Positions 10,169-20,456 of a stretch of 64,000 bases of DNA are shown here, one piece after another. Origin of the DNA: Diatrype stigma (Eukaryota > Ascomycota > Sordariomycetes > Xylariales > Diatrypaceae); assembly GCA_022225965.2 (NCBI GenBank), contig JAKJXP020000015.1, positions 496,001 through 560,000 on the forward strand, in the 5' to 3' direction. The number at the start of each line of letters is the position of its first letter. The stretch's first letter is position 1. A program made the translations under genes and the position numbers. The notes under the pieces are model-generated. The model worked only from the letters and a program-made list of their open reading frames with translations, ran no database searches and had not been told where the DNA came from.

Positions 10169-13100
10169 ATGGAGTGCTCTACGGGAGTCCGTAGTCTTTC
10201 GTTGCTGCTCCTAGGGGCAGCGGGCGCCGCGTCCGCGTCCGCGATCTCCGTCCGGGACCCCGTCCCCGATGGGTATGCCTCGCCGCCGTCCTATCCCGCG
10301 CCGTATGGCGGCTGGGCCGATGACTGGAGCGAGAGCTACGCCAAAGCCGTTAAGCTGGTGTCGCAGATGACACTGGCGGAGAAGACGAACATCACAGCCG
10401 GGACCGGACAGTTTATGGGTGAGACAACTACAACCTCCCCCCCCCTCTTGAAAGTACAATAAGGAGTTCATTTGCTAACAGGACTTAGGGTACGCGAACT
10501 CACTCACGCGGAGAACTTGCTGTGATGCTTCGATACCGAATGGCTAACATATTGAATCTCCTATAGGCGATGTGTGGGCAACACCGGCAGCGCGCTCCGG
10601 GTAGGCTTCCCGCAGCTTTGTTTGCAGGACGGACCGCTCGGCATCCGAGCCACGGACAACAACACCGCCTTCCCCGCCGGCATCACCACCGGCGCAACGT
10701 GGAACAAGGACCTCATGTACGAGCGGGGCGCGGCGATCGGCCAGGAATTCCGGGGCAAGGGCGCCAACTTCTACCTGGGGCCGTCCGTCGGCGCGCTGGG
10801 GCGGAAGCCGAGAGGCGGGCGGAACTGGGAGGGGTTCGGCTCGGATCCCGTGCTCCAGGCCGTTGCCGGCGCCGAGACCATCCGGGGTGTCCAGGACCAG
10901 GGGGTCATCGCCACGCTGAAGCACCTGATCGGCAACGAGCAGGAGATGTATCGGATGTACAACCCCTTCCAGTCGGCGTACAGCTCGAATATTGGTAATT
11001 TTTGATCATCATTCCTCAAGTACGTGAAATTGTGTGCAGGAGATGAGACTGACCAGCGACATATCAGATGACCGGACGATGCACGAGCTATACCTCTGGC
11101 CATTTGCAGAGGGCGTCCGCGCCGGCGTTGCATCTGTAATGACTTCGTATAACGATGTACGTTTCCCGCCCCCGTTGCGCCGTTATATGTATATATATAT
11201 AAGGCCCGCCCATCCCATTTGGCCCAGCCGAATCTAGTTAATTAATAACGCTGTTTCCTATTACAGGTCAACGGATCTGCCGCATCCCAAAACAGCCACG
11301 TCATCAACGGCCTCCTGAAGGAGGAGCTGGGGTTCCAGGGCCTTGTGATGACGGACTGGCTCTCGCAGCTGTCGGGCGTAGGGTCGGCGCTCGCCGGCCT
11401 CGACATGTCGATGCCGGGCGACACGGTCGCCAACGAGATCCCCCTCACGGGCAACAGCCACTGGATGTACGAGCTGACGCGGTCGGTGCTCAATGGCAGC
11501 GTGCCGGTCGACCGGCTGAACGACATGGCCACGCGCATCGTCGCCGCCTGGTACCAGCTCGGCCAGGACCAGGACTACCCGGAACCCAACTTCTCCGCCA
11601 ACACGGCCGACGCCATCGGACCCCTGTACCCGGGCGCCCTGGTGTCGCCCAGCGGCGTCGTCAACGAGTTCGTTAACGTCCAGGCCGACCACGCCGTCGT
11701 CGCCAAGCAGGTCGCGCAGGAGGCCATCACGCTGCTGAAGAACGACGACGGCCTGCTGCCGCTATCCAACACCACCGGCGCACTCCATCTGAGCGTTTTC
11801 GGCACCGACGCTCGCGCCGACCCCAAGGGCATCAACTCGTGCACAGATAAGAGCTGCAACCGCGGCACGCTGGGCATGGGCTGGGGGTCCGGCAGCGCCA
11901 ACTACCCGTACCTGGACGACCCGATCTCGTCGCTGCGGCGCAAGGTCGCCAACGTGACCTTCTACGAGACGGACACGTTCCCGTCGCGGGACGTGCCCGC
12001 GCCCGGCGCCGACGACGTCGCCATCGTGTTCCTCAGCTCGGACGCGGGCGAGAACAGCTATACGGTGGAGGGCAACCACGGCGACCGGGACGCGGACGGG
12101 CTGTCGGCGTGGCACGGCGGCGACAAGCTCGTGCAGGACGCGGCGGCGGCCTTCTCCAACGTCGTGGTGGTGCTGCACACGGTGGGCCCGCTCGTGCTGG
12201 AGCCGTGGATCGACCTGCCGTCGGTCAAGGCGGTGCTGGTGGCGCACCTGCCGGGCCAGGAGGCCGGCGACTCGCTGACGGAGGTGCTGCTGGGCGAGGC
12301 GTCGCCGAGCGGCCACCTGCCCTACAGCATCCCGCGGTCCGAGGCCGACTACCCGGCCAGCGTGTCGCTGGTGGCCAACCCGACCCTTAGCCAGATCCAG
12401 GACACCTACACCGAGGGCCTGTACGTCGACTACCGGCACCTGAACCGGGCGGGCAAGCCGGCGCGCTTCGCCTTCGGCCACGGCCTGGGCTACGCCGCGT
12501 TCGCGCTGTCGGACGCGAGCGTGGAGGCGGGAAGCAACAGCGACATGACGTCGTCGGACCTGCCCGCGCCGTCCCCCAAGCCCGCCTCCCCCGTCGCCGA
12601 CCTCGACACCGCCATCCCGGCTGCCGCCGAGGCCTACGAGCCCGACGGCTTCGGCCGCATCTGGCGCTACCTGTACTCGTGGCTGTCCAAGAGCGACGCC
12701 GACAAGGCGCGCGCCGTCGCCGAGAGCGGCGAGAACAAGTATCCCTACCCGGAGGGCTACAGCGCCGTGCAGAAGGACACGCTGCCGCCGGCGGGCGGCG
12801 CCAATGGCGGACACCCGGCGCTGTGGGACGTCGCGTACACGGTGCGCGTGACGGTGACGAATACCGATGCGAACACTGCCACGAACTCCAACACAAGCAC
12901 AACAAACAAGGGCAACAGCACCAGCAGCAGCAGTGCAGGTGGGTACGCAGGCAAGGCGGTAGCGCAAGCGTACGTGCAGTTCCCAGACGACAACGGCGGG
13001 TACGACACGCCGGTGATCCAGCTGCGGGACTTCGCGAAGACGCGGTCGCTGGGGCCGGGCGAGAGCGAGGTGCTGGAGCTGCGGCTCACGCGCAAGGACG

Positions 13101-13252
13101 TCAGCGTGTGGGACGCGGCGCGCCAGACCTGGGTCGTGCCTAATCCCGGCGCGCGGTACCGGATCTGGGTCGGGCAGGCGAGCGACGACCTCGCCGTCGT
13201 CTGTTACTCGGATACCCTGCAGTGCGAGACGGGCGTAAAGGGGCCGGTTTGA
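10169..13252 (+). CDS. Secreted beta-glucosidase, glycoside hydrolase family 3
   Basis: The model has exons 10169-10418, 10489 (one base), 10567-10994, 11068-11156 and 11267-13252 and encodes 917 residues. Residues 1 to about 22 form a signal peptide. The GH3 (alpha/beta)8 domain starts near residue 50 ([17 protein letters not shown]) and includes [23 protein letters not shown] and KHLIGNEQE. The nucleophile motif is [10 protein letters not shown], with D285 the expected catalytic nucleophile. The GH3-C alpha/beta sandwich ([22 protein letters not shown]) and a C-terminal fibronectin III-like domain ending DLAVVCYS follow. It should release glucose from cello-oligosaccharides or other beta-glucosides outside the cell. 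An Ala/Pro/Ser-rich and Asn/Thr-rich insertion (about residues 680-820) lengthens it beyond many homologues. The FMG-RCVG junction is continuous only if a single G between two canonical introns is kept as exon; a frameshift is the alternative. Confidence 0.9.
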
Positions 13253-14038
13253 GAAGAGGGGGGGGAAAGGGAAAGGGGGGTTGTTGAGGTATTTCAGATG
13301 ATAGGCTTCTCACCATGATAATGTGTATGTGTGTATATATATAATATATATGTAATAGTCGTAATGCAACGTAACGATACTTGGATTCAGCTTTTATTTC
13401 TTATTATATCTCCCCGCTGATTGTTGTCCTGCTGTGTTCATGTGCTCCTACTACAAGCCGACTGGACTTTCTCACTATGTACGTGACACGTGCGGGACTC
13501 GATTCCAGGGCGGCTGCATTTCATGTTCTCGGCTATGATATAGTCACACCAGCAGCTGCCGAATCCATGTACTATGACAACTAGTATATACCTAGGTATA
13601 TACGAAAGACGACTCAGTAGCGTACACAAGTGGTAAAGGTGCAGCCGAAGCCTCTATCCTCGGCCAGGGGTTCTCGAAGACTGGCCTGATGGCGATCCCC
13701 ATCAACCTCCAAAGCTTGCCGGCATGCGGCAGAGAAAATAATAGATTTGACAGACATGCCGGTATTGTTGGGCAGGATATCGTATTGTCCTCCTGGGCCC
13801 GGATCGATAGATGGATGACACATCCACCTCGTCCTGAGGATATGGAGCTAGTTCATGCATTGTACAACGGTGTATATATAGGTAGTCTTTGTATAGGTAG
13901 TACACAATATCATCATCGTCCTCGTAGTGGTTGTGGTGGTGATATCAGGCGGAGGAGGAGGTCCGCCCTAGTAACTACTACCACCGTACTGATTTTTATT
14001 TTGTTCTCTTTTCATCCAACCACGCCCCTCACGCCTGT
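13253..14038. other. Intergenic between convergent beta-glucosidase and bL34m genes
   Basis: No gene supported. Contains a G-rich stretch right after the beta-glucosidase stop, a short TA-rich tract near 13335-13352, and a perfect 20-bp palindrome at 13584-13603 listed separately. Confidence 0.5.
13584..13603. repeat. Perfect 20-bp palindrome centred on CCTAGG
   Basis: GTATATACCTAGGTATATAC equals its own reverse complement. Its core TACCTAGGTA recurs in several other intergenic places in this window. Confidence 0.95.
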
Positions 14039-14614
14039 CTACATCGACTCGATGCTCCGCTTCTTGTCCTTCCGCCTCTGCAGGGTCTTGCGCCCATTCT
14101 TCGTCCGTAGCCGGCTCAGGAACCCGTGCCTCCTCTTGCGGACCAGCCGGCTCGGCCGCGCCATGGTCGGTCTCGGCCCGCAGCGTATCTGCATGCCCGC
14201 GAAGGCCGGGTGGGCTGTGATGGCCGTCTTCGGCACCAGGTCGAGGACCTCCGAGCCGATGGCGCCCGGAGACGAAGCGCTGCTCGGAGCGGGGGCGATC
14301 TGAGAGAGGAGGTCACCGCGCGCGGAGCGGAAGACTGTCGACGTCGTCGTCGTTGGAAGGATGGAAGGTCGCAGCTGGGGAAATGAAGAGAATGTTCTGT
14401 GGTAGTAAGAGTGCCAGTCAGCCAGTCAGTCAGTTAAGCAGTCGGTTATTTGAGATGGACTTTTGCCGGGAGAGGAGGTGCTGTGGTGATCATACCGCTT
14501 GGAGGCGAGAGCCCGGGTACTTGAAGCTATCGAGGTGACATGGTTGGCGCTGCCGTGTTGAGCTCGCGAAAGAGCTGTTCGCGCAGCTGACGCCGCTAGA
14601 CTGAATGCCCGCAT
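14039..14614 (-). CDS. MRPL34: Mitochondrial large-subunit ribosomal protein bL34m
   Basis: Two exons (14614-14496 and 14396-14039) encode 158 residues. The C-terminus from about residue 115 is the bL34 signature: RPSRLVRKRRHGFLSR followed by a second basic block with NGRK and RRKDKKR. The N-terminal part (MRAFSLAASAARTALSRA and RTFSSFPQLRPSI) is rich in Arg, Ser and Ala with no acidic residues, as expected for a mitochondrial targeting presequence. The protein is a structural component of the mitoribosome large subunit near the peptide tunnel region. The intron (14397-14495) contains a tandem CAGT/CAGC tract. It is convergent with the beta-glucosidase gene. Confidence 0.93.
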
Positions 14615-16705
14615 GGTGGCCTCGTCCTTCTCTCGTGAGGCTTTTCTCTGTTCCCCTTCCTTCCTGTGCCGTGCGCTTCGGCTGGTGTGGCGTCTCTGGG
14701 TTGTTTCTTCTCAAGCTCGCGGGCTTTTACGAAGTGCTACGTCGATATTTCAAGCAAGCGCCAATCTCAATTGATAGCGACTTCCATGTTCCAAAGTTCC
14801 ATTGCCAATGGCAGCCGTGGCCAGTTGGACAGCAGCCGGCAGTGTGCCGATGAATGGTCCGGGCCGTCTGAGCTGTAAATTAGTTACTGCGCGCACTGTG
14901 CACCGGTAACACGATGTTACGGCCAATGACGAAAATTTGGAACCCTGGAAATTCAGGTGCGGGAGGAATATGTATGGAGAAGCGGGAACGCTACTCAGAA
15001 CACGATCTCGGAAGAACCGCTGCGTCATTGGGTCGATACAGCAGACGAGCTGAGCAATGTAAACACGGTGATATCAACTACATAACCACCTAGTCTAGGG
15101 CTGATTATTTTGTTACTGGTTACATCCAGTGGGTTTTACGTTTTGAGGTTTGGAGGCTCAGGCCCGTCCAGGAGGGCATTGCAAGAGCACCTTCTAACGA
15201 GGCTCATACCACCGTAGATAACTTCGTGTTTAAGGCCCGTGTGGCTTACTTCATCATCGATGCAGTAGGTACTAACGAGGTCACCGATGCAAATGCAGGG
15301 AGACAGTCCTCGAGACTCCAGAGGCAGGACTGATGCATGATTCTATGTACAGCTTCTAATAGCATGGCGGGAAGGCAAGCTTCCTGAAGTGAATGTATTG
15401 GTCTTCTTCATGGCGATGCGTTTAGCACCGTTCACAACGAAAACGCCTTGAAAAGGTAGATATCAAAAATTACACAACCTACGACCCCGAAGGATAGTAG
15501 AAAAGAGTCAGCTCCGCGCTGTGCAATGCAGGCTTCCTCTCCTTCTATTCCCTGTTCTTGATCTGGGAATAGAGTTGCAAGGTAAGTATGAAGAAGAAAA
15601 GAAAGAGAACCAGCAGATTGAGGGAGGGAGACCGGGTATTTATATCTTCAAAGGCGGTGTGCCGTGCGCTACAATCAGCCAGGCGGCAGAATTCTGCAGA
15701 TTGACCTTACCTGAATAGGCAGTCGTTGCATTGCAGCCGGCAGAGCTTCCCAGCCAATCAATCTAATCTCCTGCAACACTTGCTGGAGCTATCAGAGCGG
15801 GCATGTACATACCTACCACACCAAGTACCTGCCTAGAATCCCCCACCCAATGGTACAGACATAATTCATAATTCATAACAGTCACTCATTCATTTCAGCG
15901 ATTCTGATAAGTACCTAAATACTAATCTCCATTATCAATCTTAAACTTCATCTTGAACTTCATTTCTATCGTGAGATTCACTCCCAAAACCGCTGCATGC
16001 AACCAGTCAACCTTTTGAATTGGTGATCATCTAATAACCAACACTACCTGTTTATCGTGGCTATCAGATGAAGATGAATCGACTTCCAATGGATTCAAGA
16101 TAGTAGGTACGGGTAGGATACCTATTCTGCTATGGTAATGTTGTAGGACCACATGCATGCTCACTGAGCTGGCTGGGTGGCTGGGTGGTTGGGTGGTCAT
16201 GTCATACCTCTGAAGTGGGCATCAATTAAGATAAGATTGGCAGCTAGTAGTATGCCATCACGTGATATCCATCAATTAATGTGCGCTCTTACGCCACTTC
16301 GACGCGACCCACTTTCAACGCGTGTAGCAACGCGTTTAGTGCTCTTTGCTAAGTTGCTGTACTTGGTCTATGCGACCTGCGAACCTGGGAACTGTGACTT
16401 TGACCGTATTGAGGATTCAGCCTCCCACCTACAATGAACCTCCAATGAACCTCACATGCGTCATTTGAGAGGCAATTGTGCCGACTGTTCCTGCTGTTCC
16501 TGTCGAACTCGTTCAAGCCATTATTCGAAAATTCACGTCAACCCTCACTGCGAGATACTGCGACTTGTTGCAGGTGTCGACCTTGGGACTTCTTCGAATC
16601 TTTCTTTCCCCGTCGCCTGCCCCTGTCCCTACGCCGTATTGTCGCGCTACACCACAGGGTCGCCGTCGAAGAGCACGTTAGGTGCTCGACCCATCAGTCG
16701 CACTA
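14615..16705. other. Intergenic between bL34m and the CAF-1 subunit gene
   Basis: About 2.1 kb without a supported gene. The section 16440-16705 is pyrimidine-rich and reads like the CAF-1 5' UTR. A group of MluI-box motifs at 16302-16335 is listed separately. Short open frames in the rest show no protein family. Confidence 0.5.
16302..16335. promoter_or_regulatory. Cluster of MCB-like ACGCG motifs upstream of CAF-1
   Basis: ACGCGA at 16302-16307 and ACGCGT at 16318-16323 and 16330-16335, about 370-400 bp before the start codon. ACGCGT is the MluI cell-cycle box bound by MBF-type factors at G1/S genes. Function here is inferred from motif and neighbour only. Confidence 0.45.
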
Positions 16706-18808
16706 ATGCCTTTGTTTTCGATTTCGCCCAATATCCAGGAGACCGAATCTGCAAGTAGGAAAAGAATAGGCCACCAATACTCTGGGGATAGTCCCATCGA
16801 CACCCCCGAGGAAGCCCCTCATTGTAAAGATCTTTCGCCCCAGGAACTTCCTGTTCCTACCTTATCAGCCATGTCCACCTCAACCGCCGAATCTCCCCGT
16901 ACGTATTTATCCCAACCCCCTTTGCTCCTCAAACCTGCCGGACCTCCACTTCTAAGACAACATCCGTCGCCAGATATACCATCTATTCCGCCTGTACCTA
17001 GTATTGCTCTCAATTCAACTCCAGGCAGTAGCCCTGGACTCACTGAAGCTGGATCAAGCACACCCGCGCGCAATTCTCCACCTCCAGACATGGCTCCGCC
17101 GGAATCACCTCTAGCTCAGGCTCCTCTCACCCAGCCGGATCAAGCAGCAGCCGCGGCAATGCCTCCCGCTACGAACACGAAGACAACTACGACCACAACA
17201 GCCAAGCGGAAGACTGCAGAGGAGCTAGAGAAAGAGCGGGCTGAGAAGAAGCAGAAGAAGGAGGAGAAAGAAGCTCTCAAAGCCGCTAATGCCGCTGAGA
17301 AGGCCCGTCTTCTAGCAGAGAAAGAAGCCGCCAAACAAGCCAAGGCTGCCGAAAGGGCCAAAGTCGAAGCCGAGAAGGAGGCAGTACGCCGCAAGAAGGA
17401 GGAGGAAGAGCAGGCTCTCCTTCGAAAGAAGGAAAAACAGCAGAACCTGATGGCTTCGTTTTTCAAACGTGGTCCCGCAACGCCTGTAAAGAAGAAGGTT
17501 GAGGCAGAAGTCGTCGAGACGCCCGTCGAGAACACAAGCCCGGCCAGTCGTAAAGAGGCAAAGCCTGAAGTCTCCGCATACGACCGACAGTTCAAACCAT
17601 TTTTTGTCAAGCCGGGCGTCAAACTGGCCTCGAACCCTTTCGAGATGGACGAGGGGGCAAAGGAAACCAAGTCGCGAATACTTGATGAGTTCGTACAGAA
17701 CAAGCGTGGCGAGTTCAATCCGCGACCTTTCAACCCCGTCGAGACATTTCAATTGAATGGCCTTCCGCTCCAGAGGGGCCTCATGCCCCGGTGTGTCAAG
17801 GATATAATAGAGCAGGTCTATGGCGACCCGTTTACGAACACATTTGGCACGACGCCCATCAAGACAGAGTCGGAGGATGAGAGACTTAAAGCTGTCCAAG
17901 ACAGACTCAACAATATTCCTATGAAATACTTATCTTTTTATGAGGATGTCCGACCTCCGTACTTCGGAACTATGACAACCAAAATGCAGTGTAAAACGCT
18001 ACGAAAACTTTGCGTCAACCCAACCCGAAGGACTGTAATCTCCGTGAATTACGACTACGACTCGGAGGCAGAGTGGGTCGAGGAGGAAGGCGAGGATCTT
18101 GACGATCTTGAGGATGACGAAGAGGACGAGGTCGACGAGGAACTGGAGGACTTCCTGGATGATTCCGAAGATGCCATTGCATCAAACCGCCCAGCTTTCA
18201 TCGGGGAGCTACAGCCAGCCAGCACCGGCCTCTGCTTCGAGAACCGCAAGCGATTAGGTCCCTGTGCGACTATGTACAAGTACAAATTGGAAGTTTTACT
18301 TGGTATGTCTTGCGCCCACCAAATCTCCCCATTCCCATATAAGCTAACCCTGATCATAGACACCCTTGAACACCACACTGGCATTGATCCGTTCACGTCC
18401 TCATACTGGGAGCCCAAGGTCGTCCCAACGGGAGACGGCGGTGTAACTGCGGCAGCTACCACTGTAGCGGGCACCATGCTGCCCCCCACAACGTCCGTAG
18501 CTGCGTTCTCCAAGTTGTTAACATCGAATCCCTCCTCAGCATCCGCATCCACATCCGCATCTACAGACCCGAAGGACTACGTGCCCCAAGAGCTGTTGGA
18601 GGAATTCAAGCGGACCGTCATCAGCGAGGAGTTCCGCGAACACACCAAGTCGACAGTTATTGACCTGTTGTCTAAGAAGTTCACGGCCTGCACGAAGGGG
18701 CAGCTGAAGACCACGCTCGATAGGGTGGCCGAGCGCGCTCCGGTACCCGGAGGGAAGAAGTCAGTCAAGTACTGGACGCTGAAGCCATCGCCGTCGCTCG
18801 CATCATAG
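16706..18808 (+). CDS. Chromatin assembly factor 1 large subunit (p150/Cac1/Rlf2)
   Basis: Two exons, 16706-18302 and 18360-18808, give 681 residues. The intron (GTATGT donor, GCTAACC branch, CATAG acceptor) is 57 bp and in frame, so unspliced RNA would also stay open. The protein has a Ser/Pro/Thr-rich leader. A long Lys/Glu/Arg (KER) coiled coil follows at about residues 170-245. A PCNA-interacting peptide QNLMASFF (Q246-F253) fits Qxx(M/L/I)xxFF. Next are the conserved segment KYLSFYEDVRPPYFGT, the acidic ED domain (about 455-490) and a C-terminal winged-helix region. CAF-1 deposits newly made H3-H4 behind replication forks in the nucleus, recruited by PCNA. The GTG upstream at 16682 was not used because 16706 is the first ATG. 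Identity rests on this domain order and is strong. Confidence 0.93.
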   Translation: MPLFSISPNIQETESASRKRIGHQYSGDSPIDTPEEAPHCKDLSPQELPVPTLSAMSTSTAESPRTYLSQPPLLLKPAGPPLLRQHPSPDIPSIPPVPSIALNSTPGSSPGLTEAGSSTPARNSPPPDMAPPESPLAQAPLTQPDQAAAAAMPPATNTKTTTTTTAKRKTAEELEKERAEKKQKKEEKEALKAANAAEKARLLAEKEAAKQAKAAERAKVEAEKEAVRRKKEEEEQALLRKKEKQQNLMASFFKRGPATPVKKKVEAEVVETPVENTSPASRKEAKPEVSAYDRQFKPFFVKPGVKLASNPFEMDEGAKETKSRILDEFVQNKRGEFNPRPFNPVETFQLNGLPLQRGLMPRCVKDIIEQVYGDPFTNTFGTTPIKTESEDERLKAVQDRLNNIPMKYLSFYEDVRPPYFGTMTTKMQCKTLRKLCVNPTRRTVISVNYDYDSEAEWVEEEGEDLDDLEDDEEDEVDEELEDFLDDSEDAIASNRPAFIGELQPASTGLCFENRKRLGPCATMYKYKLEVLLGMSCAHQISPFPYKLTLIIDTLEHHTGIDPFTSSYWEPKVVPTGDGGVTAAATTVAGTMLPPTTSVAAFSKLLTSNPSSASASTSASTDPKDYVPQELLEEFKRTVISEEFREHTKSTVIDLLSKKFTACTKGQLKTTLDRVAERAPVPGGKKSVKYWTLKPSPSLAS

Positions 18809-20456
18809 TCGTTTGCTGTCTGTCTGTATGTCTGTCACTTCACATTGCACGGGTTGTTGGGACAAAAGGGGCCGCTTCCCCTCTAGGGGGGTGGATCAAG
18901 GTCTGTTTCATGATGATACCACTATACCTACCTATCTCTGGAAAAGGGGGGAGGAGTTTTACGGCGTCAAGGTAGAGAAGAAGGTGTTCAGGGTTGGTTT
19001 GAGTTGGGAGGACGGAGCGGAAGGACGGTCCGGTTCCGATTCTGGTTCTGGTTCATTATTGTATCATTCATTATCTTTGCTGTTCGAGCATCTTATCTAT
19101 CTGCCGGGAAATGTTTGGCGCAGGGCCTTATTGTTATTTTTGGTTTGTTATTTCCATCGTGTGGTTAGTGTTATGTCTCATGGCGAGCGCGGTACAATAC
19201 GGACGAAAGTCGCCGTATCATATCAGTCTGCGATGGGTTCGGAGTCATGCCTATCCTATCCTATGATATCCTATCTATCGAGGTTTCCGGCAGATTGGGC
19301 GTGTGTGTTTGTGAACGACCTGGCTCGCGATTGTATCATACGGGTGTCGACCCCGTACGTAGAAATATATCAACTCCCAAAATCCCATTGTGCTGGCTGT
19401 TTGCTGTGCGTGTGCTCTCCTCCCATCTCGGTGCCGCGGTTTTCCCCTCGGAATCAGGCATTGATTATTCAACAGATGTTATTCGACGGGTACGTACACC
19501 ACCACGCGAGCCTCGTATTATACGGATGGGTAATATCCGGCATAAAATGTACCTGACCCAAACATCACCCTTAAGTATCAAAATAAGAAACAATACATTC
19601 AACAAGCCAAAGTGGCGGAGTGGCTACAATCTTGCATTTCCCAATAAAACAGGATCACATTATTGTGCCTCACCAAAACTGGGGTGACCGAAAACGCATA
19701 TCTTGTGGGGGCCTGAATAAGGAGGAAGCAAGAATGACCTCCCGACGGTACGGTTGAGAAGCCCAGTTACCAGGGCTTTTCTTTTTTCTCTTTTATTTTT
19801 TTTATTTTATTATTATTATTTTGTTTTTCTTTACCCTCTCCTTTTGCCCTTTGCTCCTGTCCCTGCCCGTTCACCTCACCCCCCTTCACATTGTTTCTGT
19901 CTTCCAAGGTTTTTTTTTTCTTGGCTTCATCACCAAAGTAGTACTAGAATTTGCATACCAAATATATGATTCACGCATTACGTACATAGACTTGCGCAGT
20001 ATCATAGGGAATACTATTAAGACAGTGATATCCGGAATCGGGGATAATACACCACCTCATCTGCCGTGGTACTGCCACCCCCACCCCCCTGCATATTCGG
20101 CATCGGCATTCGCCCGTATATACCAAACGATGCCACGCAACGTACAGAAGAAGCAGCAGGCTACACTCGTCAAAGTCGCGAAGCGCCGAGGTTTCGAATT
20201 CCACGCTTTGTGCCTTGACATTTCTGATGATGGTGGCTATTCAAGGGTGTTGCATTGTTGGCAACATCTTATTGGACAGGCAGCTTCGCAAGGAGATACA
20301 TGCAGAGCAAGGCAGACCCAACATTGAAAAGCACAGCCACCCACCCAACATACCTGGGATATTAGATATTCCAGTCTTGCCCTATCAACGCGGCGAGCAA
20401 TTTCCCTTTCTTTCCTATGATCTCGCTCGTCCGTACTCAAGCCGGCTTTCGACAGT
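18809..20456. other. Intergenic between CAF-1 and HET genes
   Basis: About 1.65 kb. The first part is the CAF-1 3' flank and contains a 247-codon open frame (18813-19556) with no recognisable family, not called as a gene. CTATC repeats lie near 19245-19280. A T-rich then pyrimidine-rich tract lies at about 19778-19920. Confidence 0.5.

Noticed and set aside
11762..12967. 401-codon minus-strand frame inside the beta-glucosidase gene
   Set aside because: Arg/Val/Gly-rich antisense shadow produced by high third-position GC; no family features.
18813..19556. 247-codon open frame right after the CAF-1 stop
   Set aside because: Starts 4 bp after the stop, has no domain, odd composition and simple-repeat content (CTATC runs); more likely CAF-1 3' UTR.
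19609..19690. tRNA-like start GTGGCGGAGTGGCTA
   Set aside because: No B box or acceptor-stem pairing could be found; not a tRNA gene.
20131..20327. Basic open frame MPRNVQKKQQATLVKV...
   Set aside because: Short, no family, ends in simple sequence before the HET gene; could be leader sequence.
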